From CBW1002 sp046081905 (GTDB lineage: Bacteria; Cyanobacteriota; Cyanobacteriia; PCC-6307; Cyanobiaceae), in NCBI GenBank assembly GCA_046081905.1, contig JBJTWS010000052.1, positions 1 through 12,557 of the forward strand: 12,557 bases of DNA, given 5' to 3'. The translations under genes were made by a program, and so were the position numbers. Each line of letters opens with the position of its first letter. The first letter of the stretch is position 1. Of the stretch, positions 8,901-12,557 are shown piece by piece. The notes beneath the pieces are model-generated. The model was not told the origin of the DNA. It ran no database searches and saw only the letters and a program-made list of their open reading frames with translations.

Positions 8901-9967
8901 AGTATGGTGTTCAGTATAGCGTTCCCTATCTGACGCCGTACGGTCAGATCATGCCGTCGGCTCTGGATGGGAATGGCAATCAGTTTCTTTATCGGACGGC
9001 TCGAGTTCCATCCCCAGTGCCTCCCGATCCGTCTGGACCGGTTGATCAGCTATTTTCTCACTTGTTGAATGCGTTACAACCCTCTTTGAGTCTGCGCCTG
9101 CCTGAGCAGGAGGCGCCTGTTGAAAGTGTTGGGGATTATCTACGGCTTCCTGCAGATCGTAGCTCCGTGTCCTGGGCTCCTTCTGGTGCGATTCGCGAGA
9201 TGATCATGGGTGACCTGGCGTTTTCTGGTTCTTTTTCGGGGGGTGCTGTCGCCGGTCGTCTGCCTCTGTTCTCATTCAATGAGTTCACAGCAGATGCCAC
9301 GCTTGGCTTGGCTGGCTTGTTCCAGATGCCGCCAACCGTTACCAATCGCGGGCCTCGACCTCAGCCCACGACGCAGCCACCTGAGGCCTTCCAGCCACTG
9401 TTGACGGCATCAGTGGACCTTCAGGACTACACCCCTGCTTCTATTGAATTTCCGTTACTTCCTCTGGATCTCGCCGTTGGATCATGGTCTCGTTCGCTTT
9501 CTTCGCCTGTATCGACGCGCAAGGCAGAAGTTGAGGTTTATCCGATTCCGCTCAGTCGCCTGGTCGGATTTCCCACGTCTCCTGTTCGCCTTGATGATCT
9601 GCAGATCTCCGGGTATCAGTTCCGCTCCCAGTCCTATGTCGCTCTTCCCAGAGACCATCGCGGTCACTACAGCCCTCCTGCGGGAATGCGCCTGAAGACC
9701 ACCCAGGACAGTCTCACCCTGTCGCGTGCTCTGGGGCCATCTCAGGGTCTGGTTGCGCTGGAGGTCGTGGTGGATCATCAGCCTTCCGGCCGCTCCCAGC
9801 TCTCGGAGGAGCTGGCTTCCGTGTTGGAACGCGTCACGATCGCGGTGCCGACGGTGTTCGGGACCGTGATTCATGTGGATGTGCCGACGGCGGATCTACC
9901 GCGTCACATGGTGACAGATCAGGCCCAGGCCCCCAGTCGCCTCAGCAGTGGCAGCCGACGTTCCTGA
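2960..9967 (+). CDS. TpsA: large filamentous-haemagglutinin-type exoprotein (two-partner secretion substrate)
   Basis: This is a giant secreted beta-helical surface protein of 2335 residues, the partner of the upstream transporter. Residues 1-39 form a signal peptide (hydrophobic centre, cleavage after VHA). The TPS secretion domain follows (about 40-330): IRVTADRGLVRWQEFSVQAG, ILNVVTG (canonically LNRVTG), SSIGGAV, then NPNGI at 120-124, and it closes with GWVEVSGRQQLDF and LLLDPTDLTI (310-319). From about 440 to 1890 the protein is built of degenerate repeats with a recurring QxY motif and TFxGxVG...PLxSLxTD blocks, as expected for a long right-handed beta-helix. A Pro-rich link (PVPPDPSGP, from 2019) leads to a C-terminal region of about 317 residues without repeats, ending with Val-rich strands; I do not recognise it. 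The mature protein has no cysteine. Two in-frame starts compete: 2960, and 2966 in an ATGA overlap with the upstream stop; neither has a strong ribosome-binding site. No VENN motif or obvious toxin domain is present, so adhesion or a structural surface role is more likely than contact-dependent inhibition; the exact role is unknown. Confidence 0.9.
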   Translation: MAMTSPCRTSWWYLASAGTVTCTSLTAGSFLGQGAAVHALPIYSGAGAVNVDGVVPGSNASIRVTADRGLVRWQEFSVQAGERFRIEGTPNQAILNVVTGSAVSSIGGAVESGPRFLLANPNGIEVLGTGQIIAPSTWLTTGSVRDDDWLQHRSVSPGADVAAPHIRLDRQTAINLAGVLDAEDGVHGGEVTVLAHDIHLSPTALVTASGANGGGRIRIGGQRYGLGPEPPATQVTVAEGARLQANATKVGDGGEIVIWAEESTRFAGQIQARGGPEGGEGGWVEVSGRQQLDFQGLVNTMAPQGRVGTLLLDPTDLTINNAVDTNINISPGVSLLPSSSPSVLTWNTIQKNLTNSSLLIQTTGSPASGSQKGAITITEASPDLDLSNRSLTFQAADDIKINASVHSTATTGALAFKAGTTGSGNSVSIANGKQLVANQVTLTADSILFNGGSVDQVVTKGNQGEQKYNGSVVLAADTSLSGNKVVFANAITGAYGLSLAFSGVTDLTAGVSGLKSLAVGSSGTATWLSGSLSTLGSQTYGSPVLLKGDTTITSLGTGTDGTVRFADKVNGPYGLEIKTTAVPTAGSVFFEAPIGSSDALREMTVRSDTLTLSDVSTKREQAYLVTDFLQISGVLAATDLGKSITLAAKNISLHADTLIQTNAGLVELKAPVNSGSGVGKNLKITTVSSAPNSGAADIKLSSAVGSISRIGDLELNSDSNVWMSGSVYANSVLTGVGGSTVFNGGEVNTTASQTFANPLFLGAPMILRNIGEGGWIEVHDVDATAASPDATLTLENLRGDVRLFGNLGGVRRLGPILVNSGGTTRFGDPSGYSSQLINAISLTTDQFGDLVFDLRGGEIVTSGSQLYGDLGGALLSSDLRLRTYGSEASSLSLAGAMDADPIAYSTPNFGIDIAGTATFSGNIGASSPLGLITIDNSYGTRFAGSLAADALVFQPTTVIPPAPGSNYLEFLGNLNLISGLEFNPVNGYQAARDIALKGASNYIGYSRGVTTFVNTGSLLIGGLYDSKNSSVEALTIFDGGLMVLGTQEKTILAGVIQAGVQGDGVINFFNANPPLTVGTGIYQLEHHFNTNDPVILKGSVIKFSGAFDSTPSKSVGLVIDTGGDGANGHVYLNAKFGVSEALDFVSTTNSLGSLAIDTSSIITKAGQNYMEAKVELFGQGLTASSLNAGTIEFAGKIDVSSNQTPVGLHVITDGIARFSGPIGSSNPLADLSTFSLKVSSGTTEFNGGLVKTYGNLVLGKSVFLGGDKSFTFDAPIFLVADTTLTSAASFDIVLNGTINSSPVASYGLTINAAGRTTLAGDIGKVNALRYLVTDVDGSLEMTAATIKTSGPQTWNDRLVAIGAQSGDTVRLSSTNGGDIMISGNHVEGPGALQIQTSGDLTISGMTGSATPLTSLSITARDIDMHDVTTLNSQVYNASGTIRTHSAYATKMVAQPITFNGSLVLSDSTTVVTDRGIVTFAGNVDSSQMAAWDLSVNTSTPAPFFGGDIFFNGNVGAIASLGNVSLVGSGVNLIHGLFSALSLAVDTTGVTQLAGGSVMTTHDQTYGGVVELKADTSVVSRSNGVIRFNGNLVSPGTDYGLSINTRGPTIFNAPIGRDRSGDSHPLRSLETDSGGSITLNGGVVETNGDQLYGDRAVLGADLLLQSNRNGAITFSSTVDAVDAASSALMINTGGLTTLVGRVGTATLPLTSVITDRPGSVWLSGGSITTFGDQIYNDLSGVRLGFDTRLDSIGALDQVPYDVWFGGPVDGAVRGQQSLTINTQGLTHFSGPVGSIMPLRSLTTDAGASGFNRLDIQGGAITTTDFQSYGENILIATGIEGGNTRLSTAEGRISFEGLVDLASVSQPGHLTIEAPGSSVTFNQDVGLQNPFLTVTVLTRDLNLKDSTINVNGWDAINPNFVNLRATIALQGTGSVNSSRPGGLQGGSVLRLQNSTLNNSRWSVWSDSPLSNIQPTPVDSLPGQYGVQYSVPYLTPYGQIMPSALDGNGNQFLYRTARVPSPVPPDPSGPVDQLFSHLLNALQPSLSLRLPEQEAPVESVGDYLRLPADRSSVSWAPSGAIREMIMGDLAFSGSFSGGAVAGRLPLFSFNEFTADATLGLAGLFQMPPTVTNRGPRPQPTTQPPEAFQPLLTASVDLQDYTPASIEFPLLPLDLAVGSWSRSLSSPVSTRKAEVEVYPIPLSRLVGFPTSPVRLDDLQISGYQFRSQSYVALPRDHRGHYSPPAGMRLKTTQDSLTLSRALGPSQGLVALEVVVDHQPSGRSQLSEELASVLERVTIAVPTVFGTVIHVDVPTADLPRHMVTDQAQAPSRLSSGSRRS
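4290..8640 (+). repeat. degenerate ~85-residue coding repeats of the exoprotein beta-helix
   Basis: At protein level, a QxY (or QxF/QxW) motif recurs at residues about 468, 540, 623, 755, 867, 1169, 1253 (Y only), 1354, 1435, 1565, 1651, 1734 and 1827. The commonest spacing is about 80-100 residues. Each unit reads roughly: GG[S/V]xTxGxQxY, then LGADTxLxS, then GxIxFxGxVD, then LxINTxGxTxFxGxVG, then PLxSLxTD. The units between about 1565 and 1827 are the most regular. The region from about 870 to 1165 is strongly degenerate. At DNA level the units are well diverged, so this is old duplication, not recent amplification. Confidence 0.75.
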
Positions 9968-11481
9968 ACCTGGATCACCAGCTCCTGTAATCGCGCTTTC
10001 AGCGTTTCTCCTTCCAGTCGCTGACCCTCCTGACTCAGGCTTCTGCCGAGGATCTTCAGGGTTCTGGCCAGATGATCGCTGAGTTGATCAGGTTGGTAGT
10101 GGCGTGACCCCTCAAGCACCAGCAATTCAAGATCTCCCAGCATCAGACCATTGCCTGCCAGTGGCAGAGCGACGGCCTGGTAAGGAGCACCAGCGCTTGT
10201 GGTTTCTGTGATCACCTGATTGAAGCGTTGGGCAGGCCCTGGATCCGGGTTGTGCACTGGCACCAGTCCGACGAGGCGGGCCTGCAGACAAAGTGCCAGA
10301 TTCTGCAGCAGATGGGCCTGGGAGGTGCGTGTCGGGTCCTCACCGGCGCTTTCCACCACGTGGCCTGGATCGAGACGCTGACGTAGTTCGCCGATGCTGA
10401 TCGGGCCCATTTCCATTTCCTTGAGCATCGCTCGGAAATGTTCCGGTCTGCCTTTGATCTCGCCCATGGTGGTTTTGAATTCAAAGGCTTCATCTGTCAC
10501 CTGGTTCACGGAGACCAGGCTGATCACCTGGATGCGATCAATGGTCAGTTCCATTTCCCGACGCCAGATCGGATCGCGTCCCTTGGCATAAACATCTCGC
10601 CGGAATCCTTTATTGACCAACAGATCTCGGCAGAGTTCCGCCAGGGCACGATCGGCCTGCGCTGTCACCAGGTCCCGTTGCGCGGGTGGCAGCAGGCCAT
10701 CGAAGTTTTCCGGCAGGGTGGCCGACCCGAGATAATTGAATCCTCCGCTTGCAAGATCGTTGATCATGCTGTCGACGAAGGCTGGTTGCCAGCACTGGTG
10801 GTTGTATTCCTGCAGTAGATAGCTGCCATCCTGTCGTGGCAGTAAGGCCAGCCTGGCAGCGAGATCAGGTTGATATTGAAAGAGGCTGGCGGAGGCTTCT
10901 TTGAGGGATCCGAAGAAAGCGGTGGCGGCGCGCAGGGATTCAGCGCCGGCGGATTCCCGACTCTGAAAGCTGTTCACCGCATGCTGGAAGGGCACCATGC
11001 CGAGCCAGCCGGGCATGGTGTTGTAGGAGACATAGAACAGACCTCCTTCCCGCACCAGTTGGCTGGCCAGTGACACCATCGCTTCCCGCACTTCCGGACT
11101 CACCCAGGTGGCGACGCCGTGGGCGCAGGCCAGGTCGAATGGTGGCCAGTCTCGAGGCGGGTCCTGGGCGAGCCTGACGAAATCACCACGCAGGAACTGA
11201 ATATTCTGCAACCCTGCTCTGGCGGCCAGATGTCGCCCATGGGCGATGTGTTCGGGGTTGAGATCGATTCCGGTGAAACTGGCGTGGGGGTAGCAGGCGG
11301 CCAGCAGGCAGAGATGGAAGCCCTGGCCGCAGCCCAGATCGAGATAGCGGAAGGGCGCATTCAGGTCGGGCGGGCGGTGTCCGTTGATCAGGGCCGCCAG
11401 GCTGATGATTTCTGGAGACTGCTCCGGGTAGAAGCCATAGGTGTAGCCGCTTTCGGCAAAGTACCCGTGGCTCCAGGTCAT
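9919..11481 (-). CDS. class I SAM-dependent methyltransferase with PKMT-like regulatory domain
   Basis: This is a 520-residue methyltransferase. The SAM-binding fold begins with motif I, LDLGCGQG (47-54); the acidic residue after strand 2 is D73 in FTGIDLNPEHI. AHGVATWV (120-127) and VSYNTMPGW (151-159) are hallmark strings of the subfamily joining a class I methyltransferase to a methyltransferase regulatory domain (MethyTransf_Reg). That domain fits residues about 218-300 (LLQEYN, GGFNYLGSA, then NKGFRRDVY). The C-terminal 200 residues resemble the helical tail of the same proteins, ending in a charged helix. The family includes Rickettsia PKMT1/PKMT2 (about 550 residues), which methylate lysines of OmpB. 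No signal peptide is visible, so it should act in the cytoplasm. The ATG at 11481 is chosen: the frame stays open upstream to 11931, but that would run antisense through uvrB, and the family N terminus (SHGYFAESGYTYGFYPEQ) starts here. The start lacks a clear ribosome-binding site. Its 3' end overlaps the exoprotein gene by 49 bp. Substrate unknown. Confidence 0.85.
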   Translation of the reverse strand: MTWSHGYFAESGYTYGFYPEQSPEIISLAALINGHRPPDLNAPFRYLDLGCGQGFHLCLLAACYPHASFTGIDLNPEHIAHGRHLAARAGLQNIQFLRGDFVRLAQDPPRDWPPFDLACAHGVATWVSPEVREAMVSLASQLVREGGLFYVSYNTMPGWLGMVPFQHAVNSFQSRESAGAESLRAATAFFGSLKEASASLFQYQPDLAARLALLPRQDGSYLLQEYNHQCWQPAFVDSMINDLASGGFNYLGSATLPENFDGLLPPAQRDLVTAQADRALAELCRDLLVNKGFRRDVYAKGRDPIWRREMELTIDRIQVISLVSVNQVTDEAFEFKTTMGEIKGRPEHFRAMLKEMEMGPISIGELRQRLDPGHVVESAGEDPTRTSQAHLLQNLALCLQARLVGLVPVHNPDPGPAQRFNQVITETTSAGAPYQAVALPLAGNGLMLGDLELLVLEGSRHYQPDQLSDHLARTLKILGRSLSQEGQRLEGETLKARLQELVIQVQERRLPLLRRLGAWA

Positions 11482-11534
11482 GGCGTGGAAACGTCGTCGC
11501 GACCAGCCTAAAGGGCTGTCCCAGGCGATCAACC

Positions 11535-11547
11535 GGGAATCGTTCCC
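11535..11547. promoter_or_regulatory. palindrome GGGAA-TCG-TTCCC, candidate operator
   Basis: This is a perfect 5+5 bp inverted repeat with a 3-base centre, 21 bases before the uvrB start and about 53 bases before the methyltransferase start. Its place in a short divergent promoter region suggests a protein-binding site controlling one or both genes. It does not match the cyanobacterial LexA consensus (RGTAC-N3-DGTWC), which would be the expected uvrB regulator. Regulator unknown; a chance occurrence is possible. Confidence 0.3.
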
Positions 11548-11559
11548 AGGTTCCAGAAT

Positions 11560-11565
11560 GGGGGG
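11560..11565 (+). promoter_or_regulatory. G-tract acting as possible uvrB ribosome-binding site
   Basis: Six G residues sit directly before ATGATG. They leave 3 bases to the ATG at 11569 and none to the ATG at 11566, which favours 11569 slightly. The spacing is shorter than ideal for a Shine-Dalgarno element, so assignment is weak. Confidence 0.25.
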
Positions 11566-11568
11566 ATG

Positions 11569-12557
11569 ATGTTTCAGCTTCAGGCTCCCTACAGCCCTCA
11601 GGGCGATCAGCCCACCGCGATCGAGGCCCTCACGGCCGGGGTTGAGGCCGGTGAGCGGTATCAGACTCTGCTGGGGGCCACCGGTACCGGCAAGACCTTT
11701 TCCATTGCCAATGTGATTGCCCGGACCGGGCGACCGACTCTGGTGCTGGCCCATAACAAGACTCTCGCGGCGCAGCTCTGCAACGAGTTGCGGGAGTTTT
11801 TCCCAAACAACGCCGTTGAATATTTCATTTCCTATTACGATTACTATCAGCCGGAGGCTTATGTGCCGGTTTCGGATACTTATATTGCCAAGACGGCGTC
11901 GATCAATGAGGAGATCGACATGTTGCGCCACTCGGCGACGCGTTCTCTGTTTGAACGTCGTGATGTGATCGTTGTTGCGTCCATCAGCTGCATTTATGGT
12001 CTTGGGATTCCCTCGGAATATCTGAAGGCTGCCGTCAAGTTCCGCGTCGGAGAGTCATTGGATCTGCGCGGCTCTTTGCGAGAGCTGGTGAATAATCAAT
12101 ATGCTCGTAACGACCTGGAGATCGCTCGCGGTCGTTTCCGGGTGCGAGGCGATGTGCTTGAGATCGGCCCCGCTTATGAAGACCGTTTGGTGCGGATTGA
12201 GCTCTTTGGCGATGAGGTGGAGGCTATTCGTTACGTTGATCCCACGACGGGTGAGATCCTCAAGAGCCTGGAGGAGATCAATATTTATCCTGCTAAGCAC
12301 TTTGTGACCCCGAAGGAGCGGTTGGAGGAAGCGATCAAGGAGATCCGATTGGAGCTGCGCCAACGGTTGGACGCTCTTCATGAGCAGGGGCGTCTCCTGG
12401 AAGCTCAGCGCCTGGAGCAACGCACCACCTACGATCTGGAGATGCTGGAACAGGTTGGATATTGTAATGGTGTGGAAAATTATGCTCGTCATCTGGCGGG
12501 GCGCGAAGCTGGTACACCTCCGGAATGTCTGATTGATTATTTCCCCGACGACTGGCT
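11569..12557 (+). CDS. uvrB: UvrB, excinuclease ABC subunit B (3' end outside window)
   Basis: UvrB is the DNA-damage-verifying helicase-like subunit of UvrABC nucleotide excision repair; it is loaded by UvrA and recruits UvrC. The visible 329 codons are the N-terminal half (full length is usually about 670-680 residues). Seen in order: APYSPQGDQPTAI at the N terminus, the Walker A motif GATGTGKT (36-43), LAHNKTLAAQL, then the damage-binding beta-hairpin region with YFISYYDYYQPEAYVP (85-100) and the following IAKTASINEEID. SCIYGLG and the UvrA-interacting domain follow (GRFRVRGDVLEI, RIELFGDEVEAI), then YCNGVENYARHL and IDYFPDDW at the edge. The sequence reads as cyanobacterial. The start is 11569; an adjacent in-frame ATG at 11566 adds one Met and cannot be excluded. 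The gene is divergent from the methyltransferase. No frameshift is seen. Confidence 0.97.
   Translation, partial: MFQLQAPYSPQGDQPTAIEALTAGVEAGERYQTLLGATGTGKTFSIANVIARTGRPTLVLAHNKTLAAQLCNELREFFPNNAVEYFISYYDYYQPEAYVPVSDTYIAKTASINEEIDMLRHSATRSLFERRDVIVVASISCIYGLGIPSEYLKAAVKFRVGESLDLRGSLRELVNNQYARNDLEIARGRFRVRGDVLEIGPAYEDRLVRIELFGDEVEAIRYVDPTTGEILKSLEEINIYPAKHFVTPKERLEEAIKEIRLELRQRLDALHEQGRLLEAQRLEQRTTYDLEMLEQVGYCNGVENYARHLAGREAGTPPECLIDYFPDDW

Larger units (their letters stand above)
11482..11568. other. divergent intergenic region between methyltransferase gene and uvrB
   Basis: Only 87 bases separate the two divergent starts, so promoters for both genes should lie here or just inside the coding ends. 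No good -35/-10 pair is obvious on either strand. The notable structure is a 13-bp palindrome at 11535-11547. Just to its right, TTCC repeats after 8 bases (GTTC-N4-GTTC at 11542-11553). Confidence 0.6.

Noticed and set aside
2960..9967. CdiA-type contact-dependent inhibition toxin
   Set aside because: No VENN motif, no recognisable C-terminal toxin, and no small immunity gene downstream; the next gene is a convergent methyltransferase.
11505..11517. AGCC-TAAAG-GGCT hairpin in the divergent intergenic region
   Set aside because: The stem is only 4 bp with no supporting context.
11542..11553. GTTC-N4-GTTC direct repeat as an alphaproteobacterial-type LexA box
   Set aside because: That consensus needs a 7-base spacer (GTTC-N7-GTTC), and the host appears cyanobacterial with a different LexA consensus.
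11482..11931. N-terminal extension of the methyltransferase reading frame up to 11931
   Set aside because: It would overlap uvrB by over 360 bases antisense, and the family N terminus begins at the ATG at 11481.
12055..12492. Minus-strand open frame of 145 codons inside uvrB
   Set aside because: It is fully antisense to a highly conserved UvrB coding region and has no family resemblance.

Overview
The window looks like cyanobacterial chromosome. The best evidence is the partial UvrB at the right edge, whose sequence reads like the Synechococcus/Cyanobium group as I remember it. A large two-partner-secretion exoprotein of the type common in cyanobacteria and one perfect HIP1 octamer (GCGATCGC) agree with this. 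Genus-level placement is an inference. By eye the flanks are GC-rich and the middle of the large gene is clearly AT-richer.

Layout from left to right: (1) the 3' part of an ISAs1-family transposase (2-433, +), cut by the window edge, followed by a probable IS right end at about 449. (2) A two-partner-secretion (type Vb) operon on the + strand. It has an outer-membrane TpsB/FhaC-type transporter (576-2969), and immediately downstream, overlapping its stop codon, a 2335-residue TpsA/filamentous-haemagglutinin-like exoprotein (2960-9967). The exoprotein has an N-terminal TPS secretion domain, a long beta-helix stalk of degenerate repeats of about 85 residues, and a C-terminal region of about 317 residues that I do not recognise. 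(3) A class I SAM-dependent methyltransferase with a PKMT-like regulatory domain (9919-11481, -). It converges on the exoprotein gene and overlaps it tail to tail by 49 bp. (4) A divergent intergenic gap of 87 bp with a perfect 13-bp palindrome, then uvrB (11569 to the window end, +), of which the first 329 codons are visible.

How the genes may work together: TpsB and TpsA form a secretion pair. TpsA would cross the inner membrane by Sec, be recognised in the periplasm through its TPS domain by the POTRA domains of TpsB, and be exported to the cell surface. The absence of any cysteine in the mature exoprotein fits this route. The methyltransferase resembles the family that includes the Rickettsia protein-lysine methyltransferases acting on the surface protein OmpB. 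Its position beside a giant surface protein invites the hypothesis that it modifies the exoprotein, but nothing in the sequence proves this. uvrB (nucleotide excision repair) is probably an unrelated housekeeping neighbour.

The two most unusual points are the TpsB N-terminal region, which is far longer than in canonical transporters and holds a four-cysteine segment, and the methyltransferase/adhesin pairing. No RNA genes, CRISPR arrays or convincing intrinsic terminators were seen, and no gene-free stretch exceeds 300 bases.
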